DNA of 16,325 nt from Byssothecium circinans (taxonomy: Eukaryota > Ascomycota > Dothideomycetes > Pleosporales > Massarinaceae): positions 835,094 to 851,418 of the forward strand of contig ML976994.1 of the NCBI GenBank assembly GCA_010015675.1, read 5' to 3'. This document shows positions 1 to 7,632 of the stretch, one piece after another (the stretch's first letter is position 1; every line of letters starts with the position of its first letter). The translations under genes and the position numbers were made by a program. The notes beneath the pieces are model-generated. The model was not told where the DNA came from and did no database searches. It saw only the letters and a list, made by a program, of their open reading frames with translations.

Positions 1-105
1 AGGTGACGATGCGCGCTGAGATGGACGTTGAGATGAGAGATCAGATGGACGCGTACGTTTGCTGGCGGCAGCGGCAGAGGTGGATGCTCGTGAGCGTTTG
101 GTCAT
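1..105 (-). CDS. Putative N-terminus of an unidentified protein, running off the left edge
   Basis: Reading the minus strand from the ATG at 105-103 gives 35 uninterrupted codons to the window edge. The peptide starts MTKRSRASTS and is rich in Ser, Ala, Arg and Pro, with basic clusters (KRSR, SKRTR) that could act as a nuclear localisation signal in a disordered N-terminal tail. The bases before the ATG (CCCACG) put an A at -3, which suits a fungal start context. No RIP-type stop is present, unlike almost every other frame here. The plus-strand frame over the same bases is rich in Met, Arg and Trp and looks like a shadow. The family cannot be named from 35 residues, and a chance open frame remains possible. 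Confidence 0.45.
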   Translation of the reverse strand, partial: MTKRSRASTSAAAASKRTRPSDLSSQRPSQRASSP

Positions 106-309
106 CGTGGGCAACTCAAAACACAAAAAAAAGCGTCTGTATAGGAGGAAAGGCGACGTCGAGTAGGGCAGGATGTACGCGCACGGAGATGAGAGGTAGA
201 AGTAAGAGCTAATACGAGTTAGGACAACCCCTGCTAGAAAAACTCAACACCAAAAAACTCGCTCTATGTAAGTCCTCCTGCAACTCTAAAAACCTCATAC
301 ATCTTACAA
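106..309 (-). promoter_or_regulatory. Probable upstream region of the minus-strand gene at 1-105
   Basis: This stretch lies directly upstream of the putative start at 105. It contains an A/T tract (AACACAAAAAAAAGCG near 120-135; T-rich on the minus strand) about 20 bases before the ATG, as often seen in fungal 5' leaders. No TATA element or binding site can be assigned with confidence. Confidence 0.25.
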
Positions 310-462
310 AACAAGCAATCTAGATAATCAATTTAATCTATTTTCATAGGTTCAGCTTGAATTGATTGCAAAATGCACCCAATTTGTATAGGACTAGATT
401 GACTTGAATGAATTGGGTTTTGCAATCAATTCAATCAATCTTATCAATCCAGATGGCTTGTT
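310..462. repeat. Imperfect palindrome, MITE-like or foldback element
   Basis: The outer arms are 310-325 (AACAAGCAATCTAGAT) and 447-462 (ATCCAGATGGCTTGTT), which pair with two mismatches. The inner arms are 357-384 and 411-434. They pair perfectly over 17 bp (TTGAATTGATTGCAAAA with its complement) and 7 bp (CCCAATT with AATTGGG), apart from a 4-base TGCA bulge in the left arm. The loop is 26 bases. The mismatches in the outer arms are C/T- or A/G-like or simple substitutions, as expected for a decayed palindrome. The size (about 150 bp), lack of coding capacity and terminal complementarity suit a MITE or foldback element. No flanking target duplication is obvious. Confidence 0.6.
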
Positions 463-988
463 GCGGACTCTGCCCGCCTCGTTGCGATTATTATGGTTCG
501 TGCATTAAGGGGTTCCCAGTCCCAGGTGTTTGTCAGCTGCGAGGGACTCATCGCTTCTACTAATGTACTCTTGCGTGTTTACCAATCATCGTACGCTTTA
601 ATAGCGTGCGTAGATGGATGCCTGGTGGATACGAGCTCTATGCTTTGAGAAACATAGTAGTGGGCCCAAATGTGAGGCATTGCGTACGGGTCTCCTGGAT
701 GTCATGCATTGGGCCGGCTAATCTTGGTGTATAGCTGTTAACGATGATATATTAATGGTGGGAAGCCTTCAAAATTTCCCAGTCACTCTCTAGTAATCAA
801 CTTACAGAGTCCCTTTTAATCTTTAGCTCGTTCACTTCCGCCTCTAAACACTACTGTTCCTTCTACTTCTGTCAGCGAGTTTAGTATCCTAGCCATAAGC
901 AAAGCCTTTATTCAATTAGGGAAAACATCTTCGTAATGTAATTACACCATGCATGTTAACAAGGACCCATTCTAACGTATCTAAAAGA
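463..988. other. About 525 bp without a recognisable gene
   Basis: I see no protein motif here on either strand. Base composition is moderate and RIP-type TA enrichment is weak. The right part is the upstream region of the DUF6914-like pseudogene that begins at 989. It holds pyrimidine-rich runs (about 810-880) of the type seen in fungal promoters, but no defined element. Confidence 0.4.
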
Positions 989-1408
989 ATGTCTAGCTAT
1001 CCCCTTTTCATCGTGACTTATGATTGCGGTGAGCGCTAGGATGACTCTACTAAGAAGAAACCGTTCCATTGGGCCTTCTTCCTTAAGACCAGGAGCACCG
1101 CAGGCGAGGGTCTTGCATTTCAGCTTTAAGGAATGCCAGGAGCCTTTTATTATTTGGGGGAAGAGAGGGTGAACATCAACTCATCTAGAAGCAAGAATGG
1201 AGAGCTCAAAATCAGGGCTATTCCTGTGAGTAAGTACGACCGCTTCAAGCAGCTTTTAGCAGCTGCGCCTATCAACAATGTTGAATCTTCGAATTGGAAC
1301 TGTCAAGACTAGAGTTTGAGTGTCTTAGATTAGCTCCAGCAGGAGGGATTCATTAAGGAGCAGTATCAGAACAATGTCATTAAGTATTGGCTTCGAGAGG
1401 ATAAGTAG
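989..1408 (+). pseudogene. DUF6914-like protein, broken by four premature stops
   Basis: One frame runs from the ATG at 989 to the TAG at 1406-1408, 139 codons, about the size of the small fungal DUF6914 proteins. Features I associate with that family are visible: an early FHWAFFLKT segment (like the HWAL(L/F)V core), a central YYLGEE, then SKYDRFKQLL, the SNWNCQD segment (family W-N-C-x-x-W; the following Trp is now TAG), and a C-terminal IKYWLRED. Function is unknown. Premature stops after GER, FQL, NCQD and VLD are TAG, TAA, TAG and TAG, all reachable from Gln, Trp or Arg codons by C-to-T or G-to-A change, which fits RIP. There is no frameshift. It converges on the APH relic, with 59 bases between them. 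The family name is from memory. Confidence 0.62.
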
Positions 1409-1467
1409 TTCTAACAACTGGGAATGTGGATGACGCTTAGGCGAAAGGGCTTTTTAGTTTAGAATTG

Positions 1468-2214
1468 CTAGAGAATACGCTCAATTCGTAGTTTAGATAG
1501 ATAAGGATCTAAGACTTTCCCCATAAGTACTTTCCACCACTGCATGCATCTGTTCCTAAACAATGATTTAGTGTACTCCTAATATGCTAGCCACCAGCCA
1601 GCCATCTCCCAATCAATAATCCCGGTGATCTTTCCAGTGGACGGCTTAACGAGAATATAATCCCTACACAGGTCTGCGTGGGTAAATATGACCTTATGGT
1701 CGTCTGCTAGTTATTAGCGATAAGATATGGCAAGTTCAGGACGAGGACACCGTACGACGGGTGCGATAAGGACATTGTGAAATTCAGACACCAAGGTGAA
1801 AGGACCGCAGGGAAGACCGTTATTCAGACGATGATCGTACGCTGGTCCGCCAATATAAGATCCAATATAGCTAGGCTCTGGAGGCTGGATAGCCCGTAGC
1901 TCACTAAGGTAGTTAGAGAGATCCCGTTGCGTCGTCGCTTGCGCTTCTTCGCTCATGCGCGTCTAAGTATTAGTTAGAGGTAACCCTAGAATGAGGACCA
2001 TAGAAAACCAACTGCTACTCTCCTGGACGTGGGATTTGATCACCGTAGGTACAGGGATTGATGTATTGCGCTGAATGAAGAAGATGGTATCTACTTCTCT
2101 CTAGACTTTATAGCGCGTTCTATACTTAATGAAGATAGAATCGTTGGATTTTTGAGCCCGCTTGGCCAGGGGCTGAATGGCGCGACCGGAAAACGCAGTT
2201 GGCGTGCTTGACAT
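1468..2214 (-). pseudogene. APH-family (phosphotransferase/choline-kinase-like) protein, inactivated
   Basis: Reading the minus strand from the ATG at 2214-2212 gives 248 codons in one frame down to the stop at 1470-1468. Motifs in order: an N-lobe IFIKYRTRYKV; NTSIPVPTVIKS, typical of the APH N-lobe; PPEPSYIGSYIGGPAYDHR; the catalytic loop THADLCRDYILV (the HxD of the kinase fold, with Asp where Asn is common); and the metal-binding IIDWEMAGWW. Fungal proteins of this type are usually 250-300 residues with an unknown small-molecule or protein substrate. In-frame stops follow YKV, TNT, SYR (TAA TAA) and LAY; most replace Gln, Lys or Trp codons. No indel is needed to follow the frame. The original end is uncertain because the TAG at 1470 could itself be a mutated codon. 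Assignment to the superfamily is secure; the substrate is unknown. Confidence 0.82.
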
Positions 2215-2363
2215 AGCTGGCGCTAGGTATGAGCAGCCGCGAAGGGTCTCGGTGCAAGTTCGAAAGCTAGACAATCGTGCGGTGTAGATGTAGATAGCAT
2301 AAGGGTAAAGAAACGTATGCTAGGTTAGTTGCTGAAGCTAAGTTAATCTGATTGCATACTTAG

Positions 2364-3360
2364 CCTAATCGGGCACGGCAAGAATCTAACTGAATGTAGC
2401 TAATAGACCAGGAAGCGCCACGCTCAGGCTAGTTGGTTCTAAGACCTTACAGCTTGTCTCAAACGGGCGACCAACACGTCAATGGCGCGTGGACCGATCT
2501 TCCTAATCCGCCCGTGCAGGCTGAAGTTCTGGACTGGTAGTTCCGCTTCTAGGACGACTTCCTCTTAGAGGAATAACGCCGTTACTATTTAACCACGAGC
2601 CCGAAGGATCTTGTCGGTGCCGAAGCTCAGCGATAAATCGATCTCTTTGTCAAGCTAAACACTGGGCAGCCGCCGGGTGCAGCGCACGAGTAGAGGGACG
2701 TCGAAGTGATCGGTGAGCTCAAGGCGTTAAATAATAATAAAAAGGCAACGCTTCTCCAGATCGGCCGATACGTGCGCAATGTTTTCTCCTATCAGCCGAC
2801 GCGTTAGTACGTTCACGTGTTTACGATCTACGGACGCCAGATGGAGGTTTGGGTGTTTGACCGTTTAGGATGTTACAACCCTGGTGCGTTTGATATCCAT
2901 GAAGAGCCTGAATGATTTATACAGGTGATTGCCGGCTACACGATGATAAACGAGGAAGAACTGGGCTTAGACACTTACAGAGCGGGATGAGGATGGTCGC
3001 TTCATACACATTAAGTAAGATGGGCCGGGAGGGAGGAAGAGGCTACGGCTTGACTTAAATCCTATCACCCGTCAGCGGGCGATCGTCTGCCGTGGGACGT
3101 CATGCTATCTTACGAAGCCTTCAGAGTCCGCGGATTAGGATTATGTCGCTAAGTTTTCATAGACATCTGATAAGCGAAAACCAGAGGCAGACCTTCTTAG
3201 ATTAGCCCATGAGAGAGGAGTCAAGGGCATTGCTAAGTTGATCAGTCACCGTTGCATCACAGGCATCAATGAGATGCGCTCAGGCCTGACGTTTAAGAAG
3301 CCGTACTCCTTCCAAAGTGCTCCAAGCGCCGCCTCATTATTTTCGCAATCTTTCTCCTAG
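2364..3360 (+). pseudogene. FunK1-type fungal protein kinase, N-terminal part only
   Basis: Conserved FunK1 stretches appear in order: TDLPNPPVQAEVLDW (about 2490), a DDFLLEE segment, RRYYLTTSPKDLVGAEAQR, VEVIGELKAL, ATLLQIGRYVRNVFSYQPTR, GRQMEVWVFDR, AGYTMINEEELGLDTY, then ITRQRAIVCRGTSCYLTK, EADLLRLAHERGVKGIAKLI and EMRSGLTFKKPYSF. Several stops are TAG, TAA or TGA at sites where the family has Trp, Gln or Arg. At about 2977 the frame moves from phase 0 to phase 1; a 2-base deletion between DTY and ERDEDGRF accounts for it. After the Ser-rich segment near 3350 the homology stops: the HRDxxxxN catalytic loop and later kinase motifs are absent here. The relic is thus truncated as well as mutated. 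The start is unclear; the left coordinate follows a TAG in the same frame. Confidence 0.85.
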
Positions 3361-4234
3361 AGGAACTCTTAGACTGCGGTACTGTCTATACCATGCTTTC
3401 TACGGCCTCCTTAATCTCAACTCCATTTCATACTATAGAAGCCTAAACCCGATCTTCCCCAGAGCTCTTTCACGAGATTCGCCTCGTCGTGGTTTGACGG
3501 GACGCATTGAAGCAAGGCGAACTTGCTAAGCATGTGAGGCCCACGATGGAGCTAGCATAGAGGCAGGCACATCGCTATGTTGTAAGGGCGTGTATGGGTA
3601 CGGCGTTGGTGGTGGTTACCACACTGCAATCCCAGTTCGCGAACGTGTTGTTCCGCTCGGCTTGCTGGTGTAGCTGGGAGCAATGACTGATAAAGGCTAA
3701 ACCTATCATGCTACTTGAATTAGTAATGCATCTACACGGCGAGCACTTAGATACCACATGCTACGAAGGGCCCTATTTGGCACTTACTCTTCCCTAATGG
3801 GGACCACTTGGCACACTCGCGCGTTCAGCCAGATCTTCTTCTAAGAGGCTACGCGCCGTGCTCTCGTCCCAGGCATGACGCTTAATCTTTTGATATCCAA
3901 AGGCCTGGTCCTCCTTGATTGGCTCTTATAGCTACCCTAGTATCCACCCTCTCTCTACAGCGGTGGTGTCCTTAGCCCCGAGCTTGGTTCTGTCATCGTT
4001 GGAGGGGATGCGGAAGCTAGCACGGCGATGCCATCGCGTGACGGGTTGTTTACCCGCCGTAGGCTTCTAGTGCCGGCTTAGCTACCAGGCAGACTAAAGA
4101 TATTCTTTTTATTGAGCATTAGCGCGCTCGCATTTGAAGCCGCTCTGGCTGCTCATACGCTGTGGGTAGGTAGGACTTCGGTCTTGGTATCGCGTCTTGG
4201 TTGCTTAGGACTAGTAGTACGCGTCGACATTGTA

Positions 4235-4236
4235 TA
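4235..4236. other. TA target-site duplication, left copy (Tc1 element 1)
   Basis: The TA lies immediately outside the left TIR of the element at 4237-5503 and matches the TA at 5504-5505 beyond the right TIR, as expected for Tc1/mariner insertion. Confidence 0.75.
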
Positions 4237-4292
4237 TAAGGGGGGCTTATATGCGGGTTGCCCCCCCCTCCCTGTCGATATAGCGCCTTGGC
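4237..4292 (+). repeat. Left terminal inverted repeat of Tc1 element 1
   Basis: This pairs with 5449-5503 over about 55 bases. The shared core includes TGCGGGTTGCCCCCCC, TCCCTGT and TAGCGCCTTGGC. The differences are mainly C-to-T on this copy plus one length change in the G run. Confidence 0.88.
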
Positions 4293-4333
4293 TAAATTGA
4301 GGTCTTGATTTCTTCTCTCTACTACTTTGTGTG

Positions 4334-5389
4334 CTAGCCATCTGCGTCGATTACAGCCTGGCAACGCTCTCTTATGCTAGATACATAGTGTTTGAAGTCC
4401 TGTACAATAATCTTTTCCCACTCTTCTTTTACATACTGCTCTGCCTTAGCTGCTGTCTTTGGAAACCTCCTCCTAACGCGATATTTAAGCAGCCGCCAGA
4501 CGTTCTCAATAGGGTTGAGGTCTAGTGAGTTGGCTGGCCACTTCATCTACAGAATTCCAAGCTCCCTATGTAGCGCTTGAGTTGCGTAGGCTTTATGAAT
4601 TGATGCCCTATCCTCCATAAGGATAGGCACTAGTATAGACTTCTTAAAGTCATGGATTATAGGTACAATTGTCTCTCTATAGGTCTGCCCGTTAATTCCA
4701 CCCTTCTAAAAGACAATAAGAGGACCCTTAAGTGTACTTGTAATGCAGGCCTAGATTATACAGGCTGAATATCCCCTAAACTTTGGAATACAACAGCTAG
4801 GTAGATACTTCTCTTCTGCCTTTCGTGTAACGTACACCTTTCTATTGTATCCATAGATAATTAAGCATTTATCTGTCCATATAACCCTTGACCACTGCCA
4901 CTTATTCCACGAGAGATGGGCCCATGCCCATTTAAGCCTGTCTCGTCTGTGTTTATCTGTGAGAAGAGGCTTCTCTATCGCAACGCGTTGGAAGTAGTGC
5001 TCCTTTTCAAAGGCTTTCTGTAGCGTGCGTCTACAGGCCTGTATCCCTTCAAGCTCTGCTACCTCTAGGTAGCAGAGCTTCCTATGATACCCATCAACAG
5101 TTGCTCGCTGGATAAGGCGCTTCCGTAGAGGTGTATCAAGCATAGGAAGCCTACCTCGTGGCTTCTTTGGTGTTTCAGGCTTCTTAATGGTGTAGCGGAC
5201 AGTTGATCATGCAATCTTAAGCGTGCTGCTGATCTGGTTGGGTTTCCAGCCAGCGTAGTTGCTTAGCGTGAGGATCTCAATGCATTAGTGGTAGGTAAGG
5301 CGACTAGAACTTATATCCTTAGGGTTCTCACTCTGCTTCAGAGCATCTCAAGGGCGATTACGGACGCGGTGACGGTGTAGGGAGGGCAT
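4334..5389 (-). pseudogene. DD34E Tc1-type transposase, six premature stops
   Basis: The minus-strand frame from the ATG at 5389-5387 to the stop at 4336-4334 has 351 codons, close to the usual 340-350 for Tc1 transposases, and needs no frameshift. An N-terminal helix-turn-helix region (residues about 30-70, SNYAGWKPNQISSTLKIA) is followed by a basic linker KKPETPKKPRGRLP. The catalytic residues are visible: Asp173 in VIWTDKC, Asp260 in LMEDRASIHKA, and Glu295 in LDLNPIENVWRLLK. Asp260 and Glu295 are separated by 34 residues, the Tc1 DD34E signature. Stops lie at about residues 14, 41, 71, 213, 228 and 281, mostly TAG or TGA at expected Trp, Arg or Gln sites. The Lys after Asp173 (usually Glu) and the Arg at 261 (usually Gly) are G-to-A changes of the RIP type. 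Confidence 0.92.
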
Positions 5390-5448
5390 GGCGTTGATAG
5401 GGTATTCACATTAGATTAGTGAAAGATGAGTGAATTTAGGAGACTTAT

Positions 5449-5503
5449 GCCAAGGCGCTAAATTAACAGGGAGGGGGGGGCAACCCGCACATGAGCCCCC
5501 TTG
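5449..5503 (-). repeat. Right terminal inverted repeat of Tc1 element 1
   Basis: This is the complement of 4237-4292 and the better preserved copy. Reading inward on the minus strand it starts CAAGGGGGCTCATGTGCGGG. It ends at 5503, just before the TA at 5504-5505. Confidence 0.88.
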
Positions 5504-5505
5504 TA
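5504..5505. other. TA target-site duplication, right copy (Tc1 element 1)
   Basis: This is the second TA of the pair flanking Tc1 element 1. Confidence 0.75.
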
Positions 5506-5697
5506 GGTACAGGGTGCGGAAGAGGTCGCACGCTTCCGCTTTAGCGATAGCGGGTTCTCAGGCGTCAACGGCGGGGAGAGAGCGTCTGTCTGGGCTGAAG
5601 CTGGTTTGGAGAGCTGTTAGATCTAGCCTTTCACGCGTGACGTCTTTGCAGCAGTAATTGAGGGCGATAATGGTGGCGTCGTAGCCATAATAGTCAT

Positions 5698-5915
5698 GCT
5701 GTCTAGTGGTTTCCTACTTGATAGGTCTGATGCGAGACACCTAATCGCGGCTAGCGCACGCTTAACTTACGTGTCGCCTTGGAAACGGAGGAGCAGATGT
5801 CGCTGCAAGGAACGTTCGTGCAACAACTAAGCGATGCGTGTGGGACTACATGATGCAATTAACGGCCAGTTTAGACCCTAAATTACTACTGAAGCCTTAG
5901 GGTGGGTTTGTATTG
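5698..5915. other. Region upstream of the interrupted minus-strand frame
   Basis: No coding motif is seen. If the Ser/Pro-rich frame starting at 5697 is real, this holds its promoter. Damage is light here compared with the DNA right of 6420. Confidence 0.25.
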
Positions 5916-6230
5916 ATGCTTCTCGTTAAGGTGTTTACAGCGAAGTTTGGTGTTCCTATGCGTGCAGGAGCTACCTAAAGAGGATTGGCGGGCACTTATG
6001 CGGCATATCGGCCAAATGATCACTTCAGAATGGCTCATCAACAAAATATTCTCACGAATACCCTGCTACAGTGGCAAGCAGTAACTTCCAGAGCTGGAGC
6101 ACTTTTATTAGTACACGTGATAAGGGATCAGGACATGGTAGTGTTAACTTACGATATTAGTAGAGTAAGCTCTAGCATAGTCGCCTTAGTAGTGCGCAGA
6201 TCTAGGCTAGGGTCCTATCTTAGGGACTAA
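5916..6230 (+). pseudogene. Unrecognised open frame with one internal stop
   Basis: From the ATG at 5916 the plus strand reads 104 codons to the TAA at 6228-6230 with a single internal TAA at 5976-5978. Segments such as VFTAKFGVPMRAGAT, LTNTLLQWQAVTSRAGALLL and DQDMVVLTYDISRVSS look protein-like, but I do not recognise a family. A second plus-strand phase is also open over part of this stretch, so the coding frame is uncertain. It lies in lightly mutated DNA just left of Tc1 element 2. Confidence 0.22.
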
Positions 6231-6352
6231 AAATGGCTCTACAGCAGGAATCAGAATAGGACCTCCAGGAGCCAAATCAAGCCCAGCCAAGGTGTTAGAG
6301 CGGCGGCTTATTTTAGGTTCGCTTTTAGCTAGCACTAGCCACAGGTACGCCA

Positions 6353-6354
6353 TA
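6353..6354. other. TA target-site duplication, left copy (Tc1 element 2)
   Basis: The TA precedes the left TIR that starts at 6355. The matching TA is at 7631-7632. Confidence 0.75.
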
Positions 6355-6411
6355 CAAGGGGTATGCATGTGCGGATTGGAAATGCCCCACCCAGCACACG
6401 GGCCATGGAAA
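6355..6411 (+). repeat. Left terminal inverted repeat of Tc1 element 2
   Basis: This 57-base repeat pairs with 7575-7630. It includes GCATGTGCGGATTGGAAATG and ends in GGGCCATGGAAA. This copy looks largely unmutated. Confidence 0.88.
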
Positions 6412-6759
6412 TTCATCAAAAATTCTTTACTCCAATAGAGATTTGTATATAATTCATGAAGTAGAAATGACTAAAGATGCTTTTAGCGCAACCACACTTT
6501 TTTTAACATGCTAAAAACTCCACAACGCCACCTTACCTACTAAGAACGAGCTCAAATACACGCCCTACGCTACAACGCTTAATAGACTTACCGGCAAATA
6601 TCAAAGGAGCTTAATATTCCTATTAGTATAGTTTCACACTGTGCTAATAGCTAAGTTACTCCTACAAAGAACCGCGGTCAAAAGCCTCTATTAAATACTC
6701 CTACCCGCTAACGCCTTATCCACCACGCTACGTCCTCATAAGAGCAACGGCTTAAGTCC

Positions 6760-7523
6760 TTTCAAGAGATAGCAAAAGAGCTTAGGATTAAAGCAGACAA
6801 AAGGACTATTATAAAGGCGTTTAATAAGGAGGGCTACTATTAATAGAAGGCTACAGAGAAGCTACTCCTTATACTAAAGCATATAGCTAACCACCTTTAG
6901 TAGGCAACTGCTTATATAGCTCTACCCTAGCCTATTTAGAATTAAGTAGTTTAGTTAGATAAGGCTGCTTTTTAAATAGGCAGAGGATGAGGGCAGGTAT
7001 TTATTACTTAACAGCTAGAGGAGAAGTATTTACAAGCTTATTATATACCTAAGTTTAAGGACTATACTTATGTATACGCTTAGGCTTATATAGGGGGAGA
7101 TGGCTTAAAAGGTCCTATCCTTATTTAGGATAAAGACCTTTAGGGGAACTTTACCTCTGCCTCCTATATAGAGTGGGTTATCCCCCTTATTCAAGCCTTT
7201 ATACAAGAGCATGAAATCTTTCGTATAGGGATAGGGAACGCCTTCCTTATACAGGATAACGCTTTACCTTATACAGCTAAAGCTACTAAGCTAGCTTTAC
7301 ACGAGAGAGCTATTCACCTAACCTTAATCCTATTGAAAACGTGTAGAGGCTGCTTAAAGCAAGAGTATAGAAGAGATTTCTAAAAACAAAAGAGGAGCTT
7401 ATAGCATATATATAAGAGGAATGGGATAGGATTAATATAAGGGATATCCAAAAGTACTATATAAATATAGGAGAGCGTTGTTAAGCAGTGGTAAGTAGTA
7501 GAGGTAAGTATACGCTATTTTAG
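6760..7523 (+). pseudogene. Tc1-type transposase 2, saturated with stops and carrying a deletion
   Basis: Phase 1 from about 6760 to 7314 reads EIAKELRIKADKRTIIKAF (DNA-binding part), then VV, TAG, LDKAAF (family VVWSDEAAF, first catalytic Asp), KYLQAYYIPKFK, GPILI followed by TAG, and FLIQDNALPYTAKA (second Asp). The text then jumps to phase 0 with PNLNPIENV and RLLKARV (catalytic Glu) and ends near the TAG at 7521. Between the second Asp and the Glu 25 residues remain instead of 34; a 28-base deletion near 7315 restores both spacing and phase. Stops replace Trp, Gln and Arg codons many times. The DNA before 6760 probably holds the start but has a further phase change and is unreadable with confidence. 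Confidence 0.85.
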
Positions 7524-7574
7524 CTATCTAGTTTTATATATAAAATACACTATATATATAATAGCTTTAATAAC

Positions 7575-7630
7575 TTTCCATGGCTCATATGCTAGGTAGG
7601 GTATTCTAATCCACTTATGCACCCCCCTTA
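7575..7630 (-). repeat. Right terminal inverted repeat of Tc1 element 2
   Basis: This pairs with 6355-6411. It differs from the left copy mainly by C-to-T or G-to-A changes (for example GGTAGGGTAT for GGTGGGGCAT) and one single-base length difference. It ends CCCCCCTTA before the TA at 7631-7632. Confidence 0.85.
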
Positions 7631-7632
7631 TA
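7631..7632. other. TA target-site duplication, right copy (Tc1 element 2)
   Basis: This TA matches the one at 6353-6354. Confidence 0.7.

Larger units (their letters stand above)
4237..5503 (-). mobile_element. Tc1/mariner-type DNA transposon 1, complete but inactive (1,267 bp)
   Basis: A complete element is bounded by inverted repeats at 4237-4292 and 5449-5503, flanked by TA on both sides, with one transposase frame on the minus strand. The ends read TAAGGGGGGCTTATATGCGG (left) and, on the complementary strand, CAAGGGGGCTCATGTGCGGG (right), so the left end shows C-to-T changes relative to the right. Transposition would be cut-and-paste at TA, but the transposase has six premature stops. 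The insertion appears to split a minus-strand frame (see 3440-5697). RIP damage is moderate, lighter than in the second element. Confidence 0.9.
3440..5697 (-). pseudogene. Possible disordered, Ser/Pro/Arg-rich protein interrupted by a Tc1 element
   Basis: The minus strand from the ATG at 5697-5695 (or the in-frame ATG at 5688) reads a peptide starting MTIMATTPPLSPS and containing ALSPPLTPENPLSLKRKRA, a typical Ser/Pro-rich fungal N-terminus with an NLS-like KRKR. At 5505 the frame meets the Tc1 element. Removing the element and one TA leaves the same frame open on the other side (MSTRTTSPKQPRRD, then PPTMTEPSSGLRTPPL, then VMPGTRARRVAS), continuing weakly to about 3440 with about a dozen stops. 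No domain is recognised. The right-hand 190 bases are the best supported. Stop density in the left part is only slightly below chance, so the left boundary is a guess. The convergent FunK1 relic ends nearby. Confidence 0.33.
6355..7630 (+). mobile_element. Tc1/mariner-type DNA transposon 2, complete ends, heavily RIP-damaged (1,276 bp)
   Basis: Inverted repeats at 6355-6411 and 7575-7630 are flanked by TA on both sides, and a degraded transposase lies on the plus strand. The terminal sequence begins CAAGGGGTATGCATGTGCGG. Compared with element 1 (CAAGGGGGCTCATGTGCGGG) the first bases and the CATGTGCGG block are shared, so the two elements are related families in opposite orientation. The left TIR is nearly free of C-to-T change while the right TIR is strongly affected, so mutation severity changes inside this element. 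Confidence 0.9.

Noticed and set aside
3..212. 69-codon plus-strand open frame at the left edge
   Set aside because: It is rich in Met, Arg and Trp with no recognisable motif, and overlaps the more protein-like minus-strand frame starting at 105.
3570..3590. CATCGCTATGTT read as HRYV, considered as the FunK1 catalytic loop
   Set aside because: The loop should be HRDxSxxN; the Asp and Asn are absent and the neighbouring residues do not match the family.
4112..4580. Several plus-strand and minus-strand open frames over the left end of Tc1 element 1
   Set aside because: They overlap the TIR and the transposase C-terminus read on the minus strand, whose DD34E motif is clear; the others are shadows.
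6207..6419. 70-codon minus-strand open frame
   Set aside because: It runs through the left TIR of Tc1 element 2 and unrelated flank, so it cannot be one natural gene; no motif.
7530..7565. TATATATA runs as promoter TATA boxes
   Set aside because: TA-rich runs are everywhere in this RIP-saturated part, so they carry no promoter information.
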